Source: Collinsella tanakaei (lineage in GTDB: Bacteria > Actinomycetota > Coriobacteriia > Coriobacteriales > Coriobacteriaceae). Taken from it: a stretch of 64,000 nt of DNA. Of the stretch, positions 17,121 to 26,413 are shown piece after piece. Positions within the stretch are counted from its first letter, which is position 1. Each line of letters begins with the position of its first letter. The DNA lies in assembly GCF_030373545.1 (NCBI RefSeq), contig NZ_JAUDCO010000001.1, positions 124,001 through 188,000 of the forward strand, given 5' to 3'. The notes beneath the pieces were generated by a model, which saw only the letters and a list, made by a program, of their open reading frames with translations, searched no databases and had not been told where the DNA came from. The translations under genes and the position numbers were made by a program.

Positions 17121-19136
17121 TTAGGCCGAAGCGCCGCCCAGCAGCGCCTCGGCCGCCTCGAGCTGCTCGGCCGTGCCCATCAGGCCCACCGTGTCACCCG
17201 GCAGCAAAACCGTCGTCGCATCCAAGAACACCTCGAGCTCGCCCGCGCGACGCAGCGCGACGGCGCTCGCCCCGGTGCGGGCGCGCAGGTCGAGCCCGGC
17301 CAGGCTGCAGCCTGCCATGGGGCAGCCCTCCCCCACCGTGATCCAGTGGAGCTCAAGCTCGGACAGGGAGGCGACCAGGTGCTCGAAGGCGCGCTGACGC
17401 TCTGCGCGGCCGTCGTCGCCCAAGGCCTCGTAGCCGCTCGCGCGCAGGTCGTCGGCATAGTTTTGAATCTGTCGCGGACGGTAGCCCAGGTCGAGCAGGG
17501 TATGGCGCATAAGCTCGATACCGCCCTCGAGCTCGGGGCGGACCAAGTCGTCCACGCCCGCGTCCACGAGGGCGCAGACCCCGTCCTGGCTGTCGGCGCG
17601 CGCGACGATGCGCAGCCGCGGGGCCACCTCGCGCGCCTCGCGGGCGATCATCTCGGCGGCACCCTCCGCCGCCAGCGCGATGACGAGCACGCGGGCGCAC
17701 TCCAGGTGCGCGTGGGCCAAGATCTCGGAGTTCGCCGCGTCGCCCACCAGCACGGGCAGGCCAGCGGCCTCCGCCTCCTCGGCGGCGGGCAGGTCGCGTT
17801 CCACCACCAGGCACGGCACGTCAAGATCCTTGAGCACCTCAGCGACGTAGGTGCCCGCGTGTCCGTAGCCAACCACGACCACGTGGCCGTCGAGTCCCTC
17901 GCGAGGCGGCTCGATCGTGCGCGTCCGCCGCTCGTACAGGCGCACGAGACCGCCTGCGCGCTCCATGCGGGAGCACAGCGGGTCGACCAGCTTGAAGACG
18001 AACGAGTTAAGGGCGATGGACACGACCGCGCCACCCAGGATGAGGCTGTACTGGTCGGCGGTGAGCACGCCGAGCGCCATGCCGGTCTGGCCGATGATGA
18101 AGGAGAACTCGCCGATCTGCGACAGGCCGGCGGCGATGGTGAGCGACGTGCGCACGCCCGCCGAGAACAGGGCGCCGAGCGCCATGTTGATGATCCACTT
18201 CCCCAGCATGATGAGCAGGACGAGGGCCACGAGCTCACCGAGATGGTCTGTCAGGGTCGCCGGGTTCACCATCATGCCGACGCTGGCGAAGAAGATGATT
18301 GAGAACAGGTCCTGGAACGGAATCGCCTCGGCGGCGACCCGGTGCGAGAGCTTGGACGTGCCCACGACCACGCCGGCCAGAAACGCTCCGAGCGCGAAGG
18401 ACAGGTCGAACAGCACCGAGGCCGCCAGCGCGGTGCCGAGCGCCGTGACGACCACGGCGAGCTGGAAGAGCTCGCGCGGGCAGAAGCGGGCGATCCGCGC
18501 GAGCAGGCGCGGGAGCACACGGGACCCCACCGCGAGCATGAGGGCGACGAAGGCGACGGTCTTGAGCAGAGCGATCGCGAGCTCGGACACCACCTGGGAC
18601 GCGCTCGTCTCGCCCGGACCGAACACCACCGGCAGCACCACCAGGATGACGACCGTGGCGAGGTCCTCGACGATGAGCCATCCGGTGGCGATGCGTCCGC
18701 CGCGGCTCTGGTACAAGCCGGCGTCGGTGAGGTTCTTGATCAGCACGACCGTCGAGGCGATGCTGACCGACAGGCCGAGCATGACGCCCGCGGCGCTCTC
18801 CCAGCCAAACGCCTGCGCGAGCGCGTAGCCGGCGAGCGTGCCGAGGGCGATCTGCAGGATGGCGCCGGGCACGGCGATGCCCTTGACCTCGAGCAGGTCC
18901 TTGAACGAGAAATGCAGGCCCGTGCCGAACATCATGAACATGACGCCGACCTCGGCGAGCTGGTTCATGGCGTGGGAGTCCCCCGAGAAGCCCGGGGTAA
19001 AGGGCCCCACGACCAGGCCGCCGACCAGGTAGCCGACGATGGGCGGGAGCCGCAGGGCGCGCGCCACCATGCCGCCGGCGAACGCGGCGACCAGGGCGAG
19101 GACAAATGTCATGAGCAGGATGGTGTCTCCGTGCAT
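17121..19136 (-). CDS. CPA2-family monovalent cation:proton antiporter with TrkA domains
   Basis: A 671-residue membrane protein. The N-terminal about 390 residues form the Na+/H+ exchanger fold with some 12 membrane segments (YLVGGLVVGPFTPG, FGTGLHFS, GWLIVEDLATV). A cytoplasmic RCK/TrkA-N nucleotide-binding domain follows (VVVVGYGHAGTYVAEVL, VVERD, GDAANSEIL), then a TrkA-C domain near the end (WITVGEGCPMAG, LPGDTVGLMG). This arrangement resembles KefB, KefC and YbaL potassium:proton antiporters that are gated by ligand. The transported ion is most likely K+, by inference. It is a single-gene unit convergent with exonuclease III. Confidence 0.92.
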   Translation of the reverse strand: MHGDTILLMTFVLALVAAFAGGMVARALRLPPIVGYLVGGLVVGPFTPGFSGDSHAMNQLAEVGVMFMMFGTGLHFSFKDLLEVKGIAVPGAILQIALGTLAGYALAQAFGWESAAGVMLGLSVSIASTVVLIKNLTDAGLYQSRGGRIATGWLIVEDLATVVILVVLPVVFGPGETSASQVVSELAIALLKTVAFVALMLAVGSRVLPRLLARIARFCPRELFQLAVVVTALGTALAASVLFDLSFALGAFLAGVVVGTSKLSHRVAAEAIPFQDLFSIIFFASVGMMVNPATLTDHLGELVALVLLIMLGKWIINMALGALFSAGVRTSLTIAAGLSQIGEFSFIIGQTGMALGVLTADQYSLILGGAVVSIALNSFVFKLVDPLCSRMERAGGLVRLYERRTRTIEPPREGLDGHVVVVGYGHAGTYVAEVLKDLDVPCLVVERDLPAAEEAEAAGLPVLVGDAANSEILAHAHLECARVLVIALAAEGAAEMIAREAREVAPRLRIVARADSQDGVCALVDAGVDDLVRPELEGGIELMRHTLLDLGYRPRQIQNYADDLRASGYEALGDDGRAERQRAFEHLVASLSELELHWITVGEGCPMAGCSLAGLDLRARTGASAVALRRAGELEVFLDATTVLLPGDTVGLMGTAEQLEAAEALLGGASA

Positions 19137-19291
19137 GGCACCTCCGGAATCGATTGAAAGAGCAGCTAAAGCCTACCGTACCCGAGCGGCTTTGTCTCTA
19201 GTCCCCGACCGCGCAACTCGACAAAAGCTGACGCGGCGGGACGGGACGGCAACGGGAGCGCCGCGCTCCGCGCTGCCCGGGGCGCGGCGGC

Positions 19292-20038
19292 TCAGCGCAG
19301 ATCGTACTTGCGGACGACGCGCGCGATGCGGCGCGTCCAAGGCGCGTAGAGCGGGGCCAGGAACACGCAGGTCGCAAACGCGTGCATGAGGTCGAACGGC
19401 AAGGCCGACAGCACGCGCGCAACGGCTCCCGCCCAGGTGAGCGGCTGTACGAAGCCGATGATGTCGTATGCGTTGATAACCGCGCCGTACACGATGGCAG
19501 AGCCGATGCCGGCGGCGATGAGCGCGCCCATGCGCGCCGAGCCGTCCGCCCGCGTAAACGCGCCGGCGTCGGCCGCGACGCCTCCCAGGTACCCGACGAG
19601 GCCCCACGCATACATCTGCCAGGGCGTCCACATCCCCTGGCCCAGCATGAAGTTGCTCGTGAGCGCCGCCAGCGCCCCGACCATGAACCCGTTTTGCCGG
19701 CCCAAGGTGGCGCCGGCGATGATCGCGATAGCGGACACCGGCTTGAAGTCGGCGACGGGCGCAAACAGCAGGCGCCCCGCCGCGGCCGCGGCCGCCAGCA
19801 CGAGCGTGGGCATGATCTGGCGCAGCGCCGGTCTGTCCGCCTCGTAGCGCATGAAAAACAGCACGATGACCGCAGCCACCACGCCGAGCATCAGGATCGC
19901 CGACGAGACCGCCCGCACCGCGAGGCACGCCCCCATGACGAGCGGCACGACGGCGAGCAGCGCGGCCTCAATGGCCGCCGCGTGGCGCGCGCGCCCGCGG
20001 GAACGCCCGTCTTTAGGGGCGGTAGTACACGTTGCCAC
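19292..20038 (-). CDS. ECF transporter substrate-binding S component (GTG start)
   Basis: A 248-residue hydrophobic protein with about six membrane helices. The block VADFKPVSAIAIIAGATLG followed by FMLGQGMWTPWQMYAWGL is characteristic of an ECF S-component group that delivers a vitamin or precursor. The GTG at 20038 is preferred: GAGGAG lies seven bases upstream, inside the end of the ATPase gene, giving a 26-bp overlap and tight coupling. An ATG at 20083 has no ribosome site. With the T and double-ATPase genes upstream it makes a complete dedicated transporter. The substrate is not evident and no riboswitch was recognised. Confidence 0.85.
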   Translation of the reverse strand: MATCTTAPKDGRSRGRARHAAAIEAALLAVVPLVMGACLAVRAVSSAILMLGVVAAVIVLFFMRYEADRPALRQIMPTLVLAAAAAAGRLLFAPVADFKPVSAIAIIAGATLGRQNGFMVGALAALTSNFMLGQGMWTPWQMYAWGLVGYLGGVAADAGAFTRADGSARMGALIAAGIGSAIVYGAVINAYDIIGFVQPLTWAGAVARVLSALPFDLMHAFATCVFLAPLYAPWTRRIARVVRKYDLR

Positions 20039-21452
20039 GGAAGAACTCCTCGCTCGTATCGGTGCAGGCAAGCTGTCCGTCAAACATCATGGACACGTCG
20101 TCGGCCACCTGGGCGACGAAATCGAGGTCATGCGTGGCCATCACCGCCGTGGCGCCCCGATCGCGCAGGCCGGCAAGCACGCGGGCCACCTCGGCGCGCG
20201 CCGCCTGGTCAAGGCCTTTGGTGGGCTCGTCGAGCAGCAGCAGATCGGGCTTGGCCAGCAACAGCTTGCCCAAGGCGAGCAGCTGTTGCTGTCCGCCCGA
20301 CAGGTCGTACGGATGGCGCGCGACGCACGCGCCGAGCCCCAGGCGCTCCAACATGGCCCGGGCTTCCTTTTTCCCATAGCCGAGCCGCCCGGACCACGCC
20401 ATGAGCTCCTCACCTGCGCTCTCCTGCGTGAACAGCGCGCGCGGATCCTGCGGCAGCAGTACCGTTACCGCCGCGTCCGTCCGCACCGAGCCCCGCTGGA
20501 GGCGCAGCGCGCCGCCGAGCGCCGACAGGAGCGTCGACTTGCCGCAGCCATTGCCGCCGACCAGGGCGTGGATTCGCCCGCGCCTCGCCACCATGTCAAG
20601 GCCGCGCAAGATCCAGTCGTCGTCGCGCCCGTAGCGCAACCACACGCGCGACGCCGTAAGCGTCTCGCCCGTCGGCGCGTCGGCAGGGGCGGGATCGGAT
20701 GCGAGGGGCAGGGCCGGATGGGCGCGCAGCTCGTCCATGTCCTCCACGGGCTCGAGCCGCCCTGCGGCCAGCCGATAGGCGCACGTCGCATAGTCCACCA
20801 TGGCATGCGGGCGATGCGTGGCGACCACCACGGTGCACCCCAACTCGCGGTTCACGCGGAACAGCGCATGGAGGAAGTTCTTCTCGGCGATGGGGTCGAG
20901 CTGCGCGGTCGGTTCGTCGAGCAGCAGGATGTCCGGCTGCATGACGAGCGTCGAGGCGAGCGCCAGCAGCTGCTTGCGCCCACCGGAGAGCGTGTCGGTC
21001 TCGCGGCGGAACCAGTCGTCGATGCCGAAGAAGTAGCTGGTCTCCGCGATCAGCCGACGCATCTCGCCGGGCGGCGTACCCAGGTTCTCCAAACCGAAGG
21101 CCATCTCGTGCCACACGCTCTCGCACACGATCTGGTTGTCGGGATTCTGAAAGACGAAGCCCACCGTGCGCGCGGACTGCGCATCATCGAGCTTCTCGAC
21201 CGGGTGGCCGTGCACGGCCACGCTGCCCGAGCGCTCGCCCGCGGGCGCGATCTGAGGCTTGATCAGCGACAGCAAAGTCGACTTCCCCGATCCGGTATCG
21301 CCTACGAGCAGGCAGAACGCCCCCCGCTCGAGCTCGAGCGAGACGTCGCGCAAGACCGGCTCGTCCGAGCCGGGATACGCAAAGGAGAGGTTCTTGATCG
21401 ACAGGGCGCACGAAGGCGGCGCGGTCCTGTCCGCAACGCGGTCGCCCGTCAT
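20013..21452 (-). CDS. ECF transporter double ATPase (two fused ABC domains)
   Basis: A 479-residue cytoplasmic protein with two complete ABC ATPase domains. Domain 1 has Walker A GDTGSGKST (51-59), signature LSGGRKQ (155-161) and Walker B ILLLDEPT (175-182). Domain 2 has Walker A GGNGCGKST (299-307), LSGGQQQ and LLLLDEPT. Fused A/A' subunits occur in several ECF and Cbi/YkoD-type systems. The ATG at 21452 follows GAGGAGGTTC and overlaps the stop of the T-component gene (ATGA); its 3' end overlaps the S-component start. Confidence 0.92.
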   Translation of the reverse strand: MTGDRVADRTAPPSCALSIKNLSFAYPGSDEPVLRDVSLELERGAFCLLVGDTGSGKSTLLSLIKPQIAPAGERSGSVAVHGHPVEKLDDAQSARTVGFVFQNPDNQIVCESVWHEMAFGLENLGTPPGEMRRLIAETSYFFGIDDWFRRETDTLSGGRKQLLALASTLVMQPDILLLDEPTAQLDPIAEKNFLHALFRVNRELGCTVVVATHRPHAMVDYATCAYRLAAGRLEPVEDMDELRAHPALPLASDPAPADAPTGETLTASRVWLRYGRDDDWILRGLDMVARRGRIHALVGGNGCGKSTLLSALGGALRLQRGSVRTDAAVTVLLPQDPRALFTQESAGEELMAWSGRLGYGKKEARAMLERLGLGACVARHPYDLSGGQQQLLALGKLLLAKPDLLLLDEPTKGLDQAARAEVARVLAGLRDRGATAVMATHDLDFVAQVADDVSMMFDGQLACTDTSEEFFRGNVYYRP

Positions 21453-22324
21453 CTGAACCTCCTCTCCTCGCGCACGTGAAGTGCCGCCGGCATGAGCATC
21501 CAAGCAGCATAGGGCGCATAGCCCCACCATGCAACCAGCTCGCTCATGGTCGGATAGAACGCATACTGCGCCGTCGCGCTCCACGCGAGGACGCCCAGAA
21601 TGACGCCCGCGGAGATAAGCCCCGTCAGCGCCAGGGCGTCCGATGGGCAAAAACGATAGCGCGTATAGGTCGTGCGCCGCGCTGCCCCCCACCCGCGCGC
21701 CCGCATGGCGTCGGCGGTTTCGAGGGAATCCTCCATCCCCCAGTCCATGAGGGTGGTCGTCAGCTGCAGACGGTCGCGCAAGGCATCGCTCGCGCGCAGG
21801 GCGCGAGCATTGACCGTCTGAGCGGTCGCGATCTGGCGACCGCGGCGCACGAAGCGCGGAATGAGACGCATGGTCATCGAGACCATGAGCGCCACCACGG
21901 GCGATGCGTTGCCCGCGAGCGCCATGACCTTATCGAAGGGGCACAGCCGCGTCCCGGCGGAAAACCACAGGGCCGCCGCCACGAACAAGCCGCCCATGGC
22001 GCAGCCGAACGCCAGGCTCTCCAGATAGACCGCGCGGGTGCCAATACGGAACAGCTCCGTCGAACCCGATGCGGAGAACAGCGGGTTCACGAGCGCCACG
22101 AGGGCGACGAACGGCAGCTGCCAGCGCAGACCGTGCAGGGTTTCGCGCACGCCGTGAGCGCAGCATCCGTACGCCAGGCCGCCCGCAAGCGACAGGGCGA
22201 TGAGCGCCGGCTGCATGGCGGCCATGGTGAGGACGAGCGTTATCACCAAGTAGCAGGCGGGAACCGACGGATGCATGGCGGAAAACGCCGTATGCGCAGC
22301 GCGCGAAACGCACCTTTGGCTCAT
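21449..22324 (-). CDS. ECF transporter transmembrane T component
   Basis: A 291-residue membrane scaffold protein of the EcfT/CbiQ family, first gene of the T-A/A'-S operon. It has about five to six membrane segments and the cytoplasmic coupling region with RLIPRFVRRGRQIATAQ and a Met-Arg-Ala-Arg-Gly motif (AMRARGW), matching the Ala-Arg-Gly signatures by which EcfT contacts the ATPases. The ATG at 22324 has GGAGGTGG upstream; a longer frame to 22591 lacks a ribosome site. The stop overlaps the ATPase start by four bases. Confidence 0.88.
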   Translation of the reverse strand: MSQRCVSRAAHTAFSAMHPSVPACYLVITLVLTMAAMQPALIALSLAGGLAYGCCAHGVRETLHGLRWQLPFVALVALVNPLFSASGSTELFRIGTRAVYLESLAFGCAMGGLFVAAALWFSAGTRLCPFDKVMALAGNASPVVALMVSMTMRLIPRFVRRGRQIATAQTVNARALRASDALRDRLQLTTTLMDWGMEDSLETADAMRARGWGAARRTTYTRYRFCPSDALALTGLISAGVILGVLAWSATAQYAFYPTMSELVAWWGYAPYAAWMLMPAALHVREERRFR

Positions 22325-22659
22325 CGCCCACCTCCTTGGCACCTCATCATCCCACAGCTTCGCCGATCCGGCGGGACACGCCAGTCCCGGCAAGGGAGAC
22401 GCGCCGTCGCGTTGGAGCGCGGACGATGCGCTTCGTACGCCCAGCGCTATGGCAACGCAGCGCGTCCCCGCATCGGGCACCGCGCCCGTCGCCAAACGTC
22501 CCCTTTGTCCCATTGTTGCGCACCGGCGCACGCGGTTTGCGCGTGGTTTGTATTTGATGAAAACCGCATATCGCACAAGCTGCGGTATCATCGGTGTATG
22601 TGCGCCGCGGACCGCAGATTCGCCCGCACGACCTGCACCACAACCGGGAAGGCTCTCCG
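22325..22659. other. Divergent non-coding gap before glmU
   Basis: About 335 bp between the divergent ECF operon and glmU. It must contain both promoters, but no convincing paired -35/-10 boxes, riboswitch or repeat was seen. Confidence 0.4.
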
Positions 22660-24057
22660 ATGGATGTCACCGCAATCATCATGGCTGCCGGCGAAGGCAC
22701 GCGCATGAAGTCCAACCATGCCAAGGTCTCGCATAAGATTCTCGGCAAGCCGATGATCTGCTGGGTCACCGACGCCGCACTCTCCGCGGGCGTCAACCGC
22801 GTCATCGTGGTCGTCGGCAGCCACGCCGACGAGGTCCGCGACCTGCTTTCGGCCACCTACGACGGCGAGGACGCCGCGCGCATCGAATGCGTCGAGCAGA
22901 CCGAGCGCCTGGGTACGGCCCACGCCGTGCGCGTCGCGCTCGAGGCCACCGGCATCGACGCCGGTCCCGTGGTGGTCCTGAACGGTGACCTCCCCCTCAT
23001 CCAGGCCGACACGATCCGCACCTTCGCGGCGACCGTCGCCGACGGCACCCATGCGGCAGCAGTGCTTACCATGACGCCGCCCGATCCCTTCGGCTACGGC
23101 CGCATCGAGCTTGACGAGTCCGGCTCCGTCGCGCGCATCGTCGAGCAGAAGGACTGCACGCCCGAGCAGGCGGCGTCCCTACTCGAGTGCAACGCCGGCT
23201 GCTACGCCTTTGACGGCGCGCTGCTCGCCGCCCATATCGGCGACGTCACCAACGACAACGCGCAGGGCGAGTACTACCTGCCCGATATGCTCGAGATCCT
23301 CAAGGCGGCCGGGCACGCCAACACCATCTACCACTGCGAGGACTACCGCGACGGCTTGGGCGTCAACAGCCGCGCCCAGCTCGCCGAGCTCACCGCCATC
23401 GCGCGCGACCGCATCAATGCGCGCCTCATGGCCGAGGGCGTCACCTTCATCGACCCCGCGCAGGCCTGGATCGGACCGGACGCCACCGTCGGCCGCGACA
23501 CGGTCGTGTGGCCGCAGACCCACCTGATCGGCCACAGCGCCGTGGGCGAGGACTGCCAGATCGGGCCCAACACCCGCCTGACCGACACGCGCGTGGGTGA
23601 CGGCTGCTCGCTCGACGAGACCGTGGCCATCGAGGCCGTCGTCGAAAACGGCGTTACGTGCGGACCGCGCTGCTACCTGCGCCCCGGCACGCACCTGCTC
23701 GACGGCGCGCACGTGGGCACGCACGTGGAGATCAAGAAGTCCACAATCGGCGAGGGGTCCAAGGTCCCCCACCTCTCCTATATTGGCGACACGCAGATGG
23801 GCGCCGGCGTCAACATCGGCGCGGGCTCCATCACCTGCAACTACGACGGCAAGAACAAGCACGCGACCACGATCGGCGACCGTACGTTCATCGGTTCCGA
23901 CACCATGATGGTCGCCCCCGTGCACATCGGCTCCGACGCGATCACCGGAGCCGGCGGCACGATCACCAAGGATGTTCCTGACGGAGCGCTCGCCCTCGAG
24001 CGTTCCGAGCAGCGCATCATAGAGGGCTACACCGAGCGCAGGCGCGCCCGTCTGTAG
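22660..24057 (+). CDS. glmU: Bifunctional UDP-GlcNAc pyrophosphorylase / GlcN-1-P acetyltransferase
   Basis: A 465-residue enzyme making UDP-GlcNAc from glucosamine-1-phosphate, acetyl-CoA and UTP. The N-terminal uridyltransferase domain shows IIMAAGEGTRMKS, a lysine in KVSHKILGKPM, LNGDLPLI and YYLPDML. From about residue 255 a left-handed beta-helix of hexapeptide repeats forms the acetyltransferase, with KKSTIGEGSKVPHLSYIGD and GAGSITCNYDGKNKH. The ATG at 22660 follows GGGAAGG. prs follows 47 bp downstream, and the two are adjacent in many bacteria, probably as one transcript. Confidence 0.97.
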   Translation: MDVTAIIMAAGEGTRMKSNHAKVSHKILGKPMICWVTDAALSAGVNRVIVVVGSHADEVRDLLSATYDGEDAARIECVEQTERLGTAHAVRVALEATGIDAGPVVVLNGDLPLIQADTIRTFAATVADGTHAAAVLTMTPPDPFGYGRIELDESGSVARIVEQKDCTPEQAASLLECNAGCYAFDGALLAAHIGDVTNDNAQGEYYLPDMLEILKAAGHANTIYHCEDYRDGLGVNSRAQLAELTAIARDRINARLMAEGVTFIDPAQAWIGPDATVGRDTVVWPQTHLIGHSAVGEDCQIGPNTRLTDTRVGDGCSLDETVAIEAVVENGVTCGPRCYLRPGTHLLDGAHVGTHVEIKKSTIGEGSKVPHLSYIGDTQMGAGVNIGAGSITCNYDGKNKHATTIGDRTFIGSDTMMVAPVHIGSDAITGAGGTITKDVPDGALALERSEQRIIEGYTERRRARL

Positions 24058-24104
24058 CCGTTCGGGAAGGGCATGGGAGTCCAAGAGCTAAGGAGAATCG
24101 GCAA

Positions 24105-25091
24105 ATGCCAGCACAGGACCACAAATTGACCCAGCAGATGTTCAAGACGCTGCGCCTGTATTCGGGCTCATGCAACCGACCGCTCGCGCAGAAGATCGCA
24201 GACATCCTGGATGTCGAGCTCTCGGGTCTCGCTCTCGAGAAGTTTGCGAACGGCGAGATCTACGCTCGCTTTGACGAGTCGGTCCGCGGCGCCGACGTCT
24301 TCTTGGTTCAGTCCATCGCCGGACCCAACGTCAACGACATGCTCATGGAGCTGCTCGTGGCCACCGATGCCGCCAAGCGCGCCTCCGCCCGCACCATCAC
24401 CGCGGTCATCACGCACTACGCCTACGCGCGCCAGGACCGCAAGGCCGCACCGCGCGAGCCCATCACCGCACGCCTCGTCGCCAACCTGCTCGAGCGCGCG
24501 GGCGTCGACCGCATCATCACCCTTGACCTGCACCAGGGCCAGATTCAGGGCTTCTTCGACATCCCGGTGAACCATCTGTCCGCCCTCCCGCTGTTCGGCG
24601 ACTACTACAACGCCAAGGGCTTCGACACCGAGAAGCTCGTCGTCGTGTCCCCCGACGTCGGCCGCGCAAAGGCCGCCAAGAAGCTTTCCGACATGCTCGG
24701 CTGCGACCTTGCCATCGCTCACAAGGGCCGTCCGCGTCACAACGCCGCCGAGGTCATGGGCATCATTGGCAACATCGAGGGCAAGACCTGCATCATCAAC
24801 GACGACATGATCGACACCGCGGGCACCCTGTGCGCCAACGTGCGCGAGCTCAAGAAGCTCGGCGCCGGCGACATCTATGTCTGCGCCACGCACGGCATCT
24901 TCTCCGGCCCGGCCATCGAGCGCCTGAACGAGGCGCCGATCGTCGAGTGCGTCGTCTCCGACTCCATCCCCGTCGAGGTCGGCGGCAAGATCAAGACCAT
25001 CACCGTCGCCGATGAGTTCGCCGACGCCATCGAGGCCGTCTACGTTGAGCAGTCCGTTTCCAAGCTCGTGGGCGGCGACTTCGCGCTGTAG
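24105..25091 (+). CDS. prs: Ribose-phosphate pyrophosphokinase
   Basis: A 328-residue PRPP synthase, supplying PRPP for nucleotides, histidine and NAD. It has FANGEI, the YARQDRK loop with catalytic basic residues, THGIFSGPA and the PRPP-binding DDMIDTAGT in place of the common DDxxxTGGT form. Length is normal for class I enzymes. AAGGAG lies upstream of the ATG. A strong terminator follows at 25123-25159, ending the glmU-prs unit. Confidence 0.97.
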   Translation: MPAQDHKLTQQMFKTLRLYSGSCNRPLAQKIADILDVELSGLALEKFANGEIYARFDESVRGADVFLVQSIAGPNVNDMLMELLVATDAAKRASARTITAVITHYAYARQDRKAAPREPITARLVANLLERAGVDRIITLDLHQGQIQGFFDIPVNHLSALPLFGDYYNAKGFDTEKLVVVSPDVGRAKAAKKLSDMLGCDLAIAHKGRPRHNAAEVMGIIGNIEGKTCIINDDMIDTAGTLCANVRELKKLGAGDIYVCATHGIFSGPAIERLNEAPIVECVVSDSIPVEVGGKIKTITVADEFADAIEAVYVEQSVSKLVGGDFAL

Positions 25092-25122
25092 GGCAGCACA
25101 CGCCGACACAACGCCACTAGGG

Positions 25123-25159
25123 CAGGGGCTCGCGGCATTCGCCGCGAGCCCCTGTTTTT
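25123..25159 (+). terminator. Rho-independent terminator after prs
   Basis: A perfect 14-bp GC-rich stem (25123-25136 with 25141-25154), an ATTC loop and a run of five T. Confidence 0.93.
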
Positions 25160-25281
25160 GCTGCGGGCGCGCACGAGTTGCAGCATGCGCGCCGCTGTCC
25201 TTGCTCGAACGCTCAGATGGGGCGCACAGGCTCCCGTCCAGACGCCTCCGAGCGCGCCGTCACGTATCCCCGTACCCATCT

Positions 25282-25475
25282 TGGACAATTTGTTCAGATA
25301 TGAAGGTTGCAGGGGGCTTACTCAAGAGATAGTCGTTTATAACGCAATACATCAGTTTATCAGTCAACAGCAGCGCGGCGGTCGCTTCTGGCGGCAACGC
25401 CCCGATACGGCAAGAACAGCTGAATCCTAGGGCGCCCGGCGGCTCCGAGACCTTCATATCTGAACAAATTGTCCA
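25282..25475. repeat. Inverted pair of a 26-bp dispersed repeat (family A)
   Basis: The 26-bp sequence beginning TGGACAATTTGTTCAG and ending ATATGAAGGT (25282-25307) returns as an exact reverse complement at 25450-25475, enclosing 142 bp without a gene. The same 26 bp, exact, again as an inverted pair, occurs at 52332-52546 with a largely different interior. The repeat is AT-rich in an otherwise GC-rich genome. It occupies the prs-pth gap beyond the terminator. Confidence 0.85.
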
Positions 25476-25562
25476 CCTTAAGGTGAAGCGCCCTCAAAAT
25501 TGACAATCCGGCGCACCCTCGTCACCATGTTGGACGTCAAAACGCACGCGAAAGGAGACCGC

Positions 25563-26192
25563 ATGGCAGCGGCTCAGCCCAAGAAGATCCGCATGGTCGC
25601 CGGCCTGGGCAACCCCGGCGACGAATACGCGCGCACAAGGCACAACGCCGGCTTCTGCGCCGTCGACGCGCTGGCGCGCCAGGCAAACGTCACGTATTGG
25701 AAAAACCAGTCGGGTGCCGAGGTGGCAAGCATCCAGGTCAACGATGCGGACGCCGAGGGCGGCAAACGCGAGGTCCTGCTCGTCAAGCCGCAGTCCTATA
25801 TGAACACCAGCGGCGGTCCTATCTCCAAGCTGTGCGCCGCGCATAAGATTTCCCCGGAAGAGCTGCTCGTCATCCACGACGAGCTCGACATCCCCGCAGG
25901 CGACGTGCGCGTCAAGGTCGGCGGTGGACACGCCGGCCACAACGGCCTTCGCTCCATCATCGACAAACTCGGAAGCCGCGATTTCAGCCGTATCCGCGTC
26001 GGAATCGGCGATCCCCCGGGACGCATGGCCGTAGCCGACTTCGTGCTCAAGCAGCTGCGGGCCCGCGAGGCGGAGGAATTCGACGACACGGCCTTCCGCG
26101 CCGCCGAGGCAGCTGCGCTTGCCCTCACCCGCGGCGTCATCTTTGCCCGCGATCACGTGAACGGCAGCGCCGCCAGCAACGGCAAGCACTAA
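25563..26192 (+). CDS. pth: Peptidyl-tRNA hydrolase
   Basis: A 209-residue enzyme that releases peptides from prematurely dropped peptidyl-tRNAs. Family motifs are GLGNPGDEYARTRHNAGF with the catalytic His, KPQSYMNTSG, IHDELDIPAGDVRVK and GGGHAGHNGLRSI, followed by RIRVGIG. Length is standard. The ATG at 25563 follows AAAGGAGACC; an in-frame ATG at 25500 is less well placed. The stem-loop at 26220-26263 follows the gene. Confidence 0.96.
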   Translation: MAAAQPKKIRMVAGLGNPGDEYARTRHNAGFCAVDALARQANVTYWKNQSGAEVASIQVNDADAEGGKREVLLVKPQSYMNTSGGPISKLCAAHKISPEELLVIHDELDIPAGDVRVKVGGGHAGHNGLRSIIDKLGSRDFSRIRVGIGDPPGRMAVADFVLKQLRAREAEEFDDTAFRAAEAAALALTRGVIFARDHVNGSAASNGKH

Positions 26193-26219
26193 GCACAGTA
26201 CAGCATGACACGGACAGGA

Positions 26220-26263
26220 ATGCGCCCCGTTCATGCCGCTTCGGCAGGATGAACGGGGCGCAT
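26220..26263. terminator. Long stem-loop after pth
   Basis: A perfect 15-bp stem (26220-26234 with 26249-26263) enclosing a small GCCG/CGGC hairpin. There is no T run, so it may be a processing or weak termination signal. Confidence 0.55.
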
Positions 26264-26413
26264 CCTCATCCATCCACCTACCGAGCCGTCGCGTGCAGCG
26301 GCGCGCGCGATAGTATACTGAATGCTGTATGCGCACACCGCGCGTGCTGGGTTGCAAACGGGACGCCCGCCTTCGCCGGCATCGGCGCCCCCGCCTGATA
26401 AGAGAGGGGTTTT

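Noticed and set aside
17346-18302. Long rightward frame opposite the CPA2 antiporter
   Set aside because: High-GC antisense shadow with Ala/Arg/His-rich composition and no domain.
20038-20083. ATG at 20083 as the ECF S-component start
   Set aside because: No ribosome site; GAGGAG is placed before the GTG at 20038.
25282-25475. CRISPR repeats near 25.3 and 52.4 kb
   Set aside because: Copies are inverted pairs with about 140-160 bp between them, not direct repeats with regular spacers, and no cas genes are present.
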